A stretch of DNA of 64,000 nt from Porphyromonas canoris. GTDB taxonomy: Bacteria; Bacteroidota; Bacteroidia; Bacteroidales; Porphyromonadaceae. The position numbers were made by a program, and so were the translations under genes. This document shows positions 17,696 to 26,660 of the stretch, one piece after another. Each line of letters begins with the position of its first letter. Positions within the stretch are counted from its first letter, which is position 1. The notes below the pieces were generated by a model, which saw nothing but the letters and a program-made list of their open reading frames with translations, was not told the origin of the DNA and did not search any database. The stretch is from assembly GCF_000769115.1 (NCBI RefSeq), contig NZ_JQZV01000005.1:26405-90404 (forward strand), read 5' to 3'.

Positions 17696-18313
17696 ATGCT
17701 CGAAGCCCGACATCATCCCATCGTCTATCCCTTCTTTCAGTACTACACGGAGTATCTCATCCGGAGAAGATTCCATGCTGCCAAGATCATCGGGACATTC
17801 ACGGACAGAGAGTTGCCTGTATTGCTCATAGCCAATCATATCGGATGGTGGGACGGCTTTTGGGCAATGTACCTGAAACGGAAAGTGTTCAAGCGAAAAT
17901 TCTACTTCATGATGCAGGAAGATCAGCTGCTACGCTACCGCTTCTTCAACCGCACCGGAGCATTCTCCGTCAATAAAGGCAGCAGAGAGATAATCCGTTC
18001 TCTGGAATACGCCACACGGTTGCTCGAAGAGAAAGAGAATATGCTGCTGATCTATCCGCAAGGGAAACTGCAGTCCCTTTACCTATCCGAGTTCTCTTTT
18101 CAAAAGGGCATCGAACGCATCCTAAAAGATAAAAGAGAAAGCGTACAGGTGATCTTCTCCGCCAACCTTATAGATTATCTCGCCCATCCTAAGCCTACGG
18201 TAACGATGTATATAGAAGAGTTTACCGGAGAGATGAGCCTCGACACTTTGGAAAGAGAGTATAACAGATTTTATGCCGACTGTCTCTCCCGACAGCTCCA
18301 CACGGAAGAATGA
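17696..18313 (+). CDS. lysophospholipid-acyltransferase-like protein
   Basis: A 205-residue PlsC-type acyltransferase. The catalytic HX4D motif is in NHIGWWDGF, followed by RTGAFSVNKGSREI and the acceptor-site-like LIYPQGKLQS (the usual FPEG is YPQG). There is no obvious membrane helix. It sits between the hydratase-like gene and a glycosyltransferase, with a start-stop overlap with the latter, so its likely task is to acylate the carotenoid glycoside, by analogy with glycosyl-carotenoid ester pathways such as staphyloxanthin. A general phospholipid role is possible but less likely in this context. Confidence 0.8.
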   Translation: MLEARHHPIVYPFFQYYTEYLIRRRFHAAKIIGTFTDRELPVLLIANHIGWWDGFWAMYLKRKVFKRKFYFMMQEDQLLRYRFFNRTGAFSVNKGSREIIRSLEYATRLLEEKENMLLIYPQGKLQSLYLSEFSFQKGIERILKDKRESVQVIFSANLIDYLAHPKPTVTMYIEEFTGEMSLDTLEREYNRFYADCLSRQLHTEE

Positions 18314-19419
18314 TCGAGTATATCGCATACGCCGTTTTCGGATTCGCTCTGCTGAGATTCCTGATAGCATTCCTCAACATGCTCTTCCTCGAAACTCTGC
18401 CCAAGCATCCGCGCATCGGAGAGGCAGAGAGAGGGAAAGTCTCCATCCTTATACCTGCTCGCAACGAAGCCGACAACATCTCACACCTTCTCTCCGACCT
18501 TAAAAGAGTAAACGATGAAAGCATCCGAGAGATCATCGTACTGGACGATCAGTCCGAAGACAACACTGCCGAGATCGTTTCTCATTACTGCCGGGACGAT
18601 GCCCGTCTGCGTCTGATCTCCTCCTCATCGCTACCCGAAAGATGGCTTGGAAAGAATCACGCCTGCCACTCTCTCGCCAAAGAAGCCGAAGGAGACTTCT
18701 TCCTCTTCCTCGATGCCGATGTTCGCTTAGAGCCTGGATTCGTAGACAGAGCCGTGGCATACTGTCAGAAGAAAAAGACAGACCTCTTCACCGTCTTTCC
18801 TACACAGGATATGGAGACATGGGCAGAGAAAGTTTCCGTTCCCAATATGCACATCATTCTACTCACGTTGCTGTTTCTGCCGCTTGTGAGACTATCATGC
18901 TTTTCATCGCTATCGGCGGCAAACGGACAGTGCATGCTATTCAGACGAAACGCCTACAAAGCTCTCCTCCCCCACTATACCTATCGCCACAGCAAAGCGG
19001 AAGATATTGAGATCGCCCGATATTTCAAGAGAAAACGGCGCAAAGTGGCGTGTCTTACCGGAATAAAAAGCATCCACTGCAAGATGTACAGCGATCTTCA
19101 AGGAGCACTGGACGGATTTTCCAAGAACGTTACCTACTTCTTCGGCGGAGCCAATGCCTATCTCCCTGCTCTGCTGTTCTGGTCTGTAACCACCTTCGGC
19201 ATCGTTCCTCTTCTGCTCTCATCCTCACCTATCTTTGCGCTGTACTATATCGGCATCGTCATCCTTACACGAGTGATGGTCTCTCTGACTGCCGGACAGT
19301 CTCCCTTCTACAATATACTGCTCATCATTCCTCAGCAGATCATGCTTGGGGCATTCATTCTGAAATCGTGGATCAATAAGCAACGCCGGGAGTTCAGATG
19401 GAAAGGTCGTACTCTATAA
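18310..19419 (+). CDS. family 2 glycosyltransferase, carotenoid type
   Basis: A 369-residue membrane-bound GT-A glycosyltransferase. An N-terminal membrane helix (residues 2-25) precedes the catalytic domain with SILIPARNEADNI, the DDQSEDNTAE nucleotide-binding segment and the metal-binding DXD-like LDADVRLEPGF. Two or three hydrophobic segments at the C-terminus anchor it. It overlaps the acyltransferase gene by 4 bp. The combination hydratase, acyltransferase and glycosyltransferase points to sugar transfer onto a carotenoid hydroxyl, similar in layout to CrtQ/CruC enzymes. The sugar is not predictable. Confidence 0.83.
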   Translation: MIEYIAYAVFGFALLRFLIAFLNMLFLETLPKHPRIGEAERGKVSILIPARNEADNISHLLSDLKRVNDESIREIIVLDDQSEDNTAEIVSHYCRDDARLRLISSSSLPERWLGKNHACHSLAKEAEGDFFLFLDADVRLEPGFVDRAVAYCQKKKTDLFTVFPTQDMETWAEKVSVPNMHIILLTLLFLPLVRLSCFSSLSAANGQCMLFRRNAYKALLPHYTYRHSKAEDIEIARYFKRKRRKVACLTGIKSIHCKMYSDLQGALDGFSKNVTYFFGGANAYLPALLFWSVTTFGIVPLLLSSSPIFALYYIGIVILTRVMVSLTAGQSPFYNILLIIPQQIMLGAFILKSWINKQRREFRWKGRTL

Positions 19420-19432
19420 ACAGCTAAAACAG

Positions 19433-20176
19433 ATGAAACACTTCACTCTACTATTCCTCCTGCTGCTCTTCTCTCTTCCTCTTTCGCTATCCGCATCGGA
19501 AAAGGAGAGCATCTACAACGCATACATATATAATAATATGGAGTCGTGGAAGCGTGTCATAGACCGGATGCACACCATTAAAGAGAAAAACACAGAGCAG
19601 GAACTGGAGCTTCTCAACTTTGAATACGGCTACATCGGATGGTGTATAGGCAATAAGAAAAACAGCCTTGCCAAAACCTACATGAAGAGGATGGAAGAGA
19701 GGATGAACAGGCTCAAGAGCCGGCAGGTACGCCCTGCTCTGATGCTTGCATACGAGTCCGCCTATCTCGGATACCAGGTAGGACTGAACAAGTTCAAGGC
19801 TCCGTTCTTGGGACAAAAGAGTATATCGGCTGCCGAAAAGTCTGTAAAACAAGACCCCGACAATGCTTTCGGATACGTGCAGCTCGGCAATATAGACTTC
19901 TATCGCCCTGCACTCTTCGGTGGTTCCAAGCCCAATGCTCTCAAGCACTACCTTACGGCAGAGCGGCTATACCTCTCGCAGAAAGAGAGCAATGCAGAAG
20001 CCAAAGACTGGAATCTGCTTGCACTCTGGATACAGATAGCCCAAACCTATGACGCACTGGATGACGTCAAACGCGCAGACGAGTATTACAAAAAAATATT
20101 GATGGCAGAACCAAACTTCAAATGGGTGAAGGATGAGCTCTACTCCAAATTCAAACAAAAGCACAATATATCATGA
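19433..20176 (+). CDS. exported TPR-like protein of the carotenoid operon
   Basis: A 247-residue protein with a signal peptide (KHFTLLFLLLLFSLPLSLS) and helical TPR-like repeats, recognisable in DNAFGYVQLGNIDFYRPALFGG and in the last repeat DALDDVKRADEYYKKILMAEP. It starts 13 bp after the glycosyltransferase stop and overlaps crtI by 4 bp (ATGA), so it is translated with the pigment enzymes. No catalytic motif is visible. It may help place or carry the glycolipid-like pigment in the envelope, but that is inference from position only. Confidence 0.72.
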   Translation: MKHFTLLFLLLLFSLPLSLSASEKESIYNAYIYNNMESWKRVIDRMHTIKEKNTEQELELLNFEYGYIGWCIGNKKNSLAKTYMKRMEERMNRLKSRQVRPALMLAYESAYLGYQVGLNKFKAPFLGQKSISAAEKSVKQDPDNAFGYVQLGNIDFYRPALFGGSKPNALKHYLTAERLYLSQKESNAEAKDWNLLALWIQIAQTYDALDDVKRADEYYKKILMAEPNFKWVKDELYSKFKQKHNIS

Positions 20177-21663
20177 ATAAAAAAGTAACAATTATAGGCA
20201 CAGGTCTTGGTGGCTTGGCAAGCGGCCTCCTGCTCTCCAAAAGAGGCTTCCAAGTATCTTTCATCGAAAAAAATAGCGAGCCGGGAGGACGTCTCAACCG
20301 GATTCGGAAAGATGGTTTTACCTTCGACACCGGTCCCAGCTTCTTTAGTATGTCTTATGTATTCAAGGAGTTTCTGGACAAGTGCGGTGTTGAGATGCCT
20401 TTTGAATTTGTAGAACTCGATCCGCTCTACTCGGTAAACTTCCGAGGGGATGATAAGACCTATCACCTATACAAGGATATAAAACGACTTGCCGAGCAGT
20501 TCGAGGGAGTGGAGCCGGACTTTGAGAACAAAATGAGGCGGTATCTCAAAAAATCGAGAGCGCTGTTTGAAGACACATTTGACATTGTCATCCGCAACAA
20601 CTTCGACAATATGTTCGACTACATCACCACGTTGATGCAGGTCAATCCACGCCATATACCGGTTCTTCTCAAGACATTCTGGCAACACGTTACGGAGCAT
20701 TTCTCTTCAAAAGAGGCACGTCAGATCATCTCGCTGGTAGCATTCTTTCTCGGTCGCACGCCTTTCGACACCATGGCGATATACAGCCTTCTCTCCCACA
20801 CAGAGTTTTGCCATGATGGCTATTACAATGTAAAAGGAGGGATGTACAACATCGTGCAGGGGCTGGTATCGGAGCTGGAAAAGTCGGGAGCCACATTCCG
20901 GTTCGACACAGAGATTAAAGATGTCTCTTTCAGTGGAGACAAACTCACAGCCGTGATAGATAGAGAGGGCAACAGATATGAGTCCGACATTTTTCTTTGC
21001 AACGCAGACGCCGCACTGTTCAGAGGAAGAGTGTTGCACCGAAAAGCGTACAGCGAGCAAAAGTTGGCTCAAAAAGAGTGGACCATGGGCTATCTGACGT
21101 TCTACATCGGTATTAAAGGAAAGCTGCCCCGGCTCGATCAGCACAACTACTATCTCGGCACAAACTATGAGGAGTATGCACACAATATCCTCAAAGATCC
21201 CGATACGCTGCAAAAGCCATACTACTACGTCAATGTCATATCCAAGCACAACGACAGCTGTGCCCCTGAAGGATGCGAGAGCCTGTTCTTTGTATGTCCC
21301 GTACCCAACCTGCAATACAAAAAAGATTGGAGCGATAGAGATGAGATCGTGGACAGCATCCTTGAGGACTTCTCCAAGAGAATAGGAGAAGATATACCCT
21401 CTATGGTGGTGTCGCGTACCATCTATACGCCCAAAGAGTGGGAGGAGAGGTTCAACCTCTATCAGGGTAGCGGTCTCGGACTATCCCACAAGATGATGCA
21501 GATAGGTGGATTCCGCCCGGCGAATTTTGATGAAAAGTTGTTCAATCTGTTCTACGTAGGAGCTTCCACGATACCGGGTGCCGGACTGCCGATGGCTGTT
21601 ATCAGCGCAGATTTGGCTTGCCGGCGGATAGAAGCTTTTGCAAACGAACAAAAGGGCAAGTAG
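20173..21663 (+). CDS. crtI: phytoene desaturase family (CrtI type)
   Basis: A 496-residue FAD-dependent desaturase that converts colourless phytoene to coloured polyenes such as lycopene. The N-terminal dinucleotide fold is VTIIGTGLGGLASGL with EKNSEPGGRLNRIRKDGFTFDTGPS; the C-terminal family signature is LFYVGASTIPGAGLPMAVISADLA. It is the only desaturase in the cluster, and there is no cyclase (CrtY) or ketolase, so the product is expected to be acyclic. Last gene of the operon; element A3 and a strong terminator follow. Confidence 0.93.
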   Translation: MNKKVTIIGTGLGGLASGLLLSKRGFQVSFIEKNSEPGGRLNRIRKDGFTFDTGPSFFSMSYVFKEFLDKCGVEMPFEFVELDPLYSVNFRGDDKTYHLYKDIKRLAEQFEGVEPDFENKMRRYLKKSRALFEDTFDIVIRNNFDNMFDYITTLMQVNPRHIPVLLKTFWQHVTEHFSSKEARQIISLVAFFLGRTPFDTMAIYSLLSHTEFCHDGYYNVKGGMYNIVQGLVSELEKSGATFRFDTEIKDVSFSGDKLTAVIDREGNRYESDIFLCNADAALFRGRVLHRKAYSEQKLAQKEWTMGYLTFYIGIKGKLPRLDQHNYYLGTNYEEYAHNILKDPDTLQKPYYYVNVISKHNDSCAPEGCESLFFVCPVPNLQYKKDWSDRDEIVDSILEDFSKRIGEDIPSMVVSRTIYTPKEWEERFNLYQGSGLGLSHKMMQIGGFRPANFDEKLFNLFYVGASTIPGAGLPMAVISADLACRRIEAFANEQKGK

Positions 21664-21739
21664 TTTGGCTCTGTCTCCATCAAGGCTTTCATAATTCGTC
21701 TATAAGGGAATAAAAAAGCATCTTAACGGCTATAAAACT

Positions 21740-21884
21740 CTGCTTAAACAGATTCAAAACCAAGCATCAAGACTTGAATGGCAAAAATCAAGCTTTGAAA
21801 AGTACCCATCAAGGCATGATCTCTGCAGATCGTGCCTTGATGCCATAAAAGATACAGGATAAAAGCATCTTTTATACCTGTTCA
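21740..21884 (+). repeat. 21-bp tandem-repeat element, copy A3
   Basis: Clear units at 21769-21789, 21790-21810, 21811-21831 and a diverged one at 21832-21852, with cores AAGACTTGA, AAGCTTTGA and AAGGCATGA, most ending in ATC. The left side carries CTGCTTAAACAGATTC, related to the CTGTTCACAAAACAG flank of A1; a CCTGTTCA follows on the right near 21877. It lies between crtI and the convergent DUF417 gene. The remaining bases of this gap (21664-21739) show nothing else. Confidence 0.8.
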
Positions 21885-21945
21885 AAAAATCTTGCGAATA
21901 CGTTTAATCTAAAAAGAGAGTATATCCGGGTATTCCATGATATAC

Positions 21946-21985
21946 AAAGCAGGGTGTGCCATACCGGTATGACACACCCTGTTTC
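21946..21985. terminator. bidirectional terminator after the carotenoid operon
   Basis: The stem CAGGGTGTG (21950-21958) pairs with CACACCCTG (21973-21981), with an inner ATACC/GGTAT pairing. A GTTTC follows on the plus strand; it separates convergent crtI and DUF417 genes. Confidence 0.75.
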
Positions 21986-22009
21986 GGTATAGAAACCGGA
22001 GATCGAAAG

Positions 22010-22636
22010 TTATCGTTTCACGATTCTGCGAGCTGCATCCCAAGCCACGAGCAGTCCGCCGGCACTCATGATAATATCCTTGATAACAAGCCTTCCTACA
22101 CCCGACAAGTATGGAAAGCCATAATGGGGCGTCGGTAAGTCTCCACCCAGATTAGGAACCCAAGACTCCGGAGTTGTTATAAGGAAAGAAAGCGTAACGA
22201 TGGACATACCAAAGGTGAGTAATCCTCCTATCAGTCCGACCTTGGGAAACCAAATACCCAAGAGGACAAAAAGCCCTATGAGAACAATCATCGTACCAAG
22301 ACCATAAGAGAAAGGATAGGTACCGTTAACCTTGTGCCAGTCTATATTCTTCTGCACCATCTTTCCTTCCGGATTTTTATGCAGTGTGTATTCCTTGACC
22401 ATCTCTCCTTTATCATTCTCTACATAAGTATTGGACTTCGTGTAGAAGAAACTCATGAAAGGGCTGTTGCTTACAAAGTGCACGATACCATCGGCTTCGT
22501 ATTGGCAAGCTTTAAGCCCTCCGATCCACGCCATAACCACAAAGATGGATATACGCATGAAGTTAAAGAATGGGCGCTCCAGGTTCAGAATAATTTTCCC
22601 GGATGTCTGAAAGATCTGTTCCATCAACTTTTTCAT
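22010..22636 (-). CDS. DUF417 inner membrane protein (YkgB/RclC-like)
   Basis: A 208-residue protein with four hydrophobic helices (about 25-42, 118-140, 143-165 and 182-200). The first helix region, RISIFVVMAWIGGLKACQYE with ADGIVHFVSNSPF, is characteristic of DUF417; the best known member, E. coli RclC, belongs to the reactive-chlorine resistance set controlled by the AraC-type RclR. An AraC-family gene lies immediately upstream on the same strand (gap 138 bp), which parallels that arrangement. No RclA or RclB is in the window. Family assignment is good; a role in oxidant defence is inference. Confidence 0.82.
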   Translation of the reverse strand: MKKLMEQIFQTSGKIILNLERPFFNFMRISIFVVMAWIGGLKACQYEADGIVHFVSNSPFMSFFYTKSNTYVENDKGEMVKEYTLHKNPEGKMVQKNIDWHKVNGTYPFSYGLGTMIVLIGLFVLLGIWFPKVGLIGGLLTFGMSIVTLSFLITTPESWVPNLGGDLPTPHYGFPYLSGVGRLVIKDIIMSAGGLLVAWDAARRIVKR

Positions 22637-22774
22637 ATCAACTTATTCATTTTACTATTTACACTGCAAAGTTCCGGCTTTTCAACAACGCAGGGAATGG
22701 ATAAACATGATATTAACATGGATAGATTTGACACCCATCCGGTAAAAAGCCATACGAAAAAGATTTTCCGGTAT

Positions 22775-23614
22775 TCAGTGAGGAGGTTGAGGAGGAGTAA
22801 TGATGGTGATACCGACTTCATCCCTGAAGTGCTTCGGCGAAAGCCCTGTTGCCTTTTTGAAGTAACGGCTGAAGTAAAACTCGTCTTGGAAGTTCAGCAT
22901 CAGTGCAATCTCTTTTATGCTCTTGTCCGTAAGGTGAAGAAGCCTTTTGGCGGCGATGATAACCCGGTCCTGTATCAATTGCGAGGGAGTTTTTCCAAAT
23001 GCCTGCTTGCTCTTTCTACTCAATACTTCGGAAGAGATACCCACTTCACGGGCATAAAAAAGCACTCTCCTCTCCTCCAGATGATGCTTCTCCAAGAGCT
23101 GCTCGAACAGGAGTGCCAGTCTGTCCGTAACACTGTTCAGCTGCCCCTCCAAAGCATCTTTCTGTCTGCTGCACAAGGCAAGCAGAAGCTGGAGATAGGT
23201 TTTGATGATAGAGGAAGTAAAAGGAAGCTCCTCTTTGTCCCGGTGCTGCTCTTCTGCAATCCGGTCTGTCAGCTCGTAAAGATAGTGCAGCAGAGAGGGC
23301 GAGACGCTCACGTAGGGTTTCAGATAGGCGTTGTTGAACAACAATCCATTGCAAGCCACCTCATATTTATGGTACTCGATACAGTAAAAGTCGCTATGAA
23401 AAGAGAGTTGTCGATAGCTATCAGGGGGCTTTGACCATACCAAACTCTGGTAAGGTGAGAGGAATAACACCGTGTTGGCTTCCGCATCGTAATCCGTACC
23501 ATCCACCATGAATGTAGAACCCTGCTCCAGAAAAACAATGGTGTAAAGAGAGGAAGTAAAACTACTTTCCGGGATATTCGGCGGAAAATCTTGTATAGAG
23601 ATTAACTGAGACAT
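22775..23614 (-). CDS. AraC family transcriptional regulator
   Basis: A 279-residue regulator. The N-terminal half looks like a cupin-type sensing domain (TIVFLEQGSTFMVDG, about 25-100); the C-terminal 100 residues form the double helix-turn-helix, with KTPSQLIQDRVIIAAKRLL and SIKEIALMLNFQDEFYFSRYFKKATGLSPKHFR. That ending is diagnostic of AraC/XylS proteins. It precedes a DUF417 gene on the same strand and probably controls it. The effector is unknown. ATG at 23612-23614. The gap to the next gene (23615-23874) holds no further gene. Confidence 0.9.
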   Translation of the reverse strand: MSQLISIQDFPPNIPESSFTSSLYTIVFLEQGSTFMVDGTDYDAEANTVLFLSPYQSLVWSKPPDSYRQLSFHSDFYCIEYHKYEVACNGLLFNNAYLKPYVSVSPSLLHYLYELTDRIAEEQHRDKEELPFTSSIIKTYLQLLLALCSRQKDALEGQLNSVTDRLALLFEQLLEKHHLEERRVLFYAREVGISSEVLSRKSKQAFGKTPSQLIQDRVIIAAKRLLHLTDKSIKEIALMLNFQDEFYFSRYFKKATGLSPKHFRDEVGITIITPPQPPH

Positions 23615-23874
23615 AGATCTGCTTGATATATATTATATTCCAACCTCTGATGGCAAAGATAACAACTCCCGACAAACTTTTCCCGTAAAGGTTCCGGATA
23701 TTACATATTTTGTACGGATAAGCACTCCCCGCTCCCAATCATAGACATCGAATACAACAATTTGAGCATAAAAGTATAATAGAAAGGAATATTAAGTACC
23801 TTAGCAAACCGGATGAAAGGAGTTACTCACCTTTCCTTAATAGTACAAATTATGAAATAACGGATTTGACAGGT

Positions 23875-24966
23875 ATGATGAAATCTTTTTGGATAAGTGT
23901 AATACTACTGGTATTATCGGTTGGTACGATGAAAGCTCAAAATAGCAGATTCAACTCGTTTGCTCATAACGAAAGCATCGCCTACTGCATCACCTCCAAA
24001 GGCACACCTAATAACATTGTCCGCCTCGACAACAATTGGGAAATACTTCTCGCTTTAAGAGAGCCGCACACCATTAAAGCATTGGATTCGCTCAATGTTA
24101 AGTTCACGTACAGTCAGCTGCAACTGCTTGCAGATTGGAAGTTGATCCGAAACAACAAAAACAAATTCCAAACCAATATAATAATATTGGACAGCCTGCA
24201 AACCCTCAAACTGCGCAACCATTCTAAGGAGCTATCGGAGGCTTTGGCAGGTAAAATCGGGAAAGATGTTGCCGATTTTGTGAAGCTGTTGAAGAGTGAA
24301 GGAAGAGAGCGGAACTCGTACAGCATCCTTTTCTCTTATGTTATTGATGGACTGGTATGGAAGTGTTTGGAGGAGAGAGGAGCTATCAGAAAAAAAGAAC
24401 TCTCCATGAAAGAGCCCTTGTGGAGCGGTGAGTTTTGGACACTTTATCCTAAAAGAGATTTTTACTGCGGTACTAATACTCTGTCAAGCAAGGGTTACTC
24501 GCTCAAAATCAACTGGAGTGAGGGTGCTTTTTCAAGGATAAGACCTTTTATCTCAAATACCCGACAACTGGATCTTCTCTTGAAAGACTTTGAGAAAAAT
24601 GGGAAAATCACGGAAGAGAACACCATTGCCGTATTTTCCAAGTTTAATTTATTCAATGAATCCGGGCATATAACCGTACCAATCCTTGAGGAAAACGATA
24701 AGAACTCACTCTATCTTGAGTCAAAGAAAATAGCCGACAGCATTGCGGATTTTCTGGAGCAATCTTTGGATATAGAGCTGTTGCGGAAAGAGTTTGGATT
24801 CGCAGACAAGTCGCAAGCAATCGTCATCCTGTATCACGAAATACTTTGGGATCTGCTTGCGGAGCTGGAAAACAAAAAGATAATCACGAAACCGACTATT
24901 TTTATAGCCCCGGATACTGCCAAGGATGAAAATGTTTCGGATCTGATCTTCTTCGTGAAAAGGTAA
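23875..24966 (+). CDS. secreted protein of unknown function
   Basis: A protein of about 363 residues that I do not recognise. The frame opens at a TTG (23866), but an ATG-ATG pair follows at 23875, giving MMKSFWISVILLVLSVGTMK then AQ, a good signal peptide. The rest is mixed helix and strand. Short segments such as FTYSQLQLLADWKLI and LVWKCLEERGAIRKKELSM resemble winged-helix-like pieces, and FYCGTNTLSSKGYSLKINWS is rich in aromatics. There is no lipobox and no catalytic motif I can name. It stands alone with its own gaps on both sides. Base composition is like its neighbours. Confidence 0.7.
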   Translation: MMKSFWISVILLVLSVGTMKAQNSRFNSFAHNESIAYCITSKGTPNNIVRLDNNWEILLALREPHTIKALDSLNVKFTYSQLQLLADWKLIRNNKNKFQTNIIILDSLQTLKLRNHSKELSEALAGKIGKDVADFVKLLKSEGRERNSYSILFSYVIDGLVWKCLEERGAIRKKELSMKEPLWSGEFWTLYPKRDFYCGTNTLSSKGYSLKINWSEGAFSRIRPFISNTRQLDLLLKDFEKNGKITEENTIAVFSKFNLFNESGHITVPILEENDKNSLYLESKKIADSIADFLEQSLDIELLRKEFGFADKSQAIVILYHEILWDLLAELENKKIITKPTIFIAPDTAKDENVSDLIFFVKR

Positions 24967-25028
24967 GCGGATGAATGATGTTTCCTTTCTTCCCGAAACC
25001 AACTATTCGAGATATAAATATTATTGTG

Positions 25029-25036
25029 TACCTTTG
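25029..25036 (+). promoter_or_regulatory. -7 box of the arginine decarboxylase gene
   Basis: TACCTTTG matches TAnnTTTG about 88 bases before the ATG at 25124, giving a leader of roughly 80 bases. Confidence 0.5.
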
Positions 25037-25123
25037 CAAGGCGGAGTGAACAGGCGTATGTTCACGAACACAAAGTATTTAGGATAGATAAACAGAGAAA
25101 AGGAAATAACACGATTAGAACAG

Positions 25124-25663
25124 ATGAGTAAGATTGTAGGAAACTTAATCCCCAACACATTCTTCATCACTAAGGGTAGTGGAGAATCGGATCTGGAACT
25201 ACACGCAGGGTCATACCATATGGCGCTTTACGATGCAGGTATTTCAGACTTTAACATTATGGTTTACTCTTCCGTGCTTCCTGCTACGGCAAGGTTGGTA
25301 ACAATGGATGAGATAGACCTTCCTCCTTTCGGCTCGGAGCTGAAAACCATCATGTCCGTGTCTCACGGTATGCAAGATGAGTTTGTTTCTGCCGGAGTGG
25401 TGTACGCATGGATGTATAAGGATGAAAACTTTGACGAAAAGATCGGCGGTCTTGTGTGCGAAGTGAGCGGAAGGTATCGTATAGAAGAGCTTGAAGCTCG
25501 TCTTATCCGTGTAATAAATGACCTGCACGAAAAGACTTACTCCCAATACTATCTTGGCGAACTAAACTTTATCACAGAAGGTATCACCATAGAAAAGAGA
25601 TATGGTACTGCCCTTGCCGGACTTTGCTTTATAGACTTTGTCCAGCCTGAAGTAAAGAAATAA
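25124..25663 (+). CDS. pyruvoyl-dependent arginine decarboxylase
   Basis: A 179-residue enzyme that converts arginine to agmatine and CO2 using a self-made pyruvoyl cofactor instead of PLP. The N-terminus (NTFFITKGSGESDLELHAGS) and the C-terminal FGTALAGLCFID-like stretch (YGTALAGLCFIDFV) follow the family. The likely self-cleavage site is Gly70-Ser71 in DLPPFGSELKT: Ser71 would become the pyruvoyl group of the alpha chain. The enzyme feeds polyamine synthesis or acid resistance. It is monocistronic, with its own promoter box and hairpin. Exact residues in the active site need an alignment. Confidence 0.85.
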   Translation: MSKIVGNLIPNTFFITKGSGESDLELHAGSYHMALYDAGISDFNIMVYSSVLPATARLVTMDEIDLPPFGSELKTIMSVSHGMQDEFVSAGVVYAWMYKDENFDEKIGGLVCEVSGRYRIEELEARLIRVINDLHEKTYSQYYLGELNFITEGITIEKRYGTALAGLCFIDFVQPEVKK

Positions 25664-25707
25664 CAGTTTCCCAAATAAGGGAAGAAGATCGACATATAAA
25701 ATTCACA

Positions 25708-25755
25708 AGAAAGGGAGATCGTGCTGTAAAGTATTGTCTCTCTTTTCTGTTTTTT
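25708..25755 (+). terminator. probable terminator after the arginine decarboxylase gene
   Basis: AGAAAGGGAGA pairs imperfectly with TCTCTCTTTTCT across an 18-base loop and is followed by TTTTTT at 25750-25755. Confidence 0.5.
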
Positions 25756-25806
25756 CAAGGGGATCTTGTAACAATCGCACTTATTCTCAAACACAGACAA
25801 TAAACA

Positions 25807-26646
25807 ATGAAATATATAGGAGCACATGTAAGTGCCAGCGGAGGAGTGGAAAATGCTCCGGTGAATGCACATCAGATAGGAGCAAACACTTTTGCCCTGT
25901 TCACCAAAAATCAGAGACAATGGGTGGCAAACCCTCTTACGGATAAAAGCATCCGCCTGTTTAAGGAGAGATGCAGTGAGTATGGCTTTGATCTGAGTAA
26001 GATATTGCCTCACAACAGCTACCTCACCAATATGGGCAGTCCGGAAGAAGATATGCGACTGAAAAGCAAAAATGCGTTTCTGGATGAGATGCAACGGTGT
26101 GAGCAGCTGGGTCTGAACCTGCTTAACTTCCACCCCGGAAGCCATCTGAACAAAATATCAGAAGAGGAATGCCTGCTGAATATTGCTCATAGCATCAACG
26201 ATGTTCTGGCTGAGACCTCTTCCTGTATAGCTGTTCTGGAAAATACCGCAGGGCAAGGCTCTAACATGGGATACAGATTTTCTCATCTGGCATACATTAT
26301 AGAACATGTCGAGAATAAAGAGAGGATAGGAGTGTGTCTGGATACAGCTCACCTGTTGGCTTCGGGGTATGAAATCCGGAACAAGGAAGCCTACGAGGCT
26401 ATGTGGAAAGAGTTTGAGGAGACTATCGGTTTGCAATATCTTCGAGGCATTCACCTGAATGACTCTATGAAGGATCTCGGCACTCGTGTGGACAGACACC
26501 ACAGCTTGGGCAAAGGAGTAATGGGATTGGATTTATACTCCTATGTAATGAAAGATTCGAGACTGGATAACATCCCTATTATCCTCGAAACACCCGATGA
26601 TACCATCTGGGCAGAAGAGATTGCTTACCTGCGTTCATTAGAATAG
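25807..26646 (+). CDS. nfo: endonuclease IV (AP endonuclease)
   Basis: A 279-residue zinc-dependent TIM-barrel nuclease that cuts 5' to abasic sites in base excision repair. Metal-ligand motifs are in the expected order: N-terminal [49 protein letters not shown], the [11 protein letters not shown] histidine pair and terminal IILETP. Length is standard. It starts 143 bp after the arginine decarboxylase gene and is followed 14 bp later by the GH92 gene, so the latter two may share a transcript. Confidence 0.97.
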   Translation: MKYIGAHVSASGGVENAPVNAHQIGANTFALFTKNQRQWVANPLTDKSIRLFKERCSEYGFDLSKILPHNSYLTNMGSPEEDMRLKSKNAFLDEMQRCEQLGLNLLNFHPGSHLNKISEEECLLNIAHSINDVLAETSSCIAVLENTAGQGSNMGYRFSHLAYIIEHVENKERIGVCLDTAHLLASGYEIRNKEAYEAMWKEFEETIGLQYLRGIHLNDSMKDLGTRVDRHHSLGKGVMGLDLYSYVMKDSRLDNIPIILETPDDTIWAEEIAYLRSLE

Positions 26647-26660
26647 AGACACCAAAAGTT

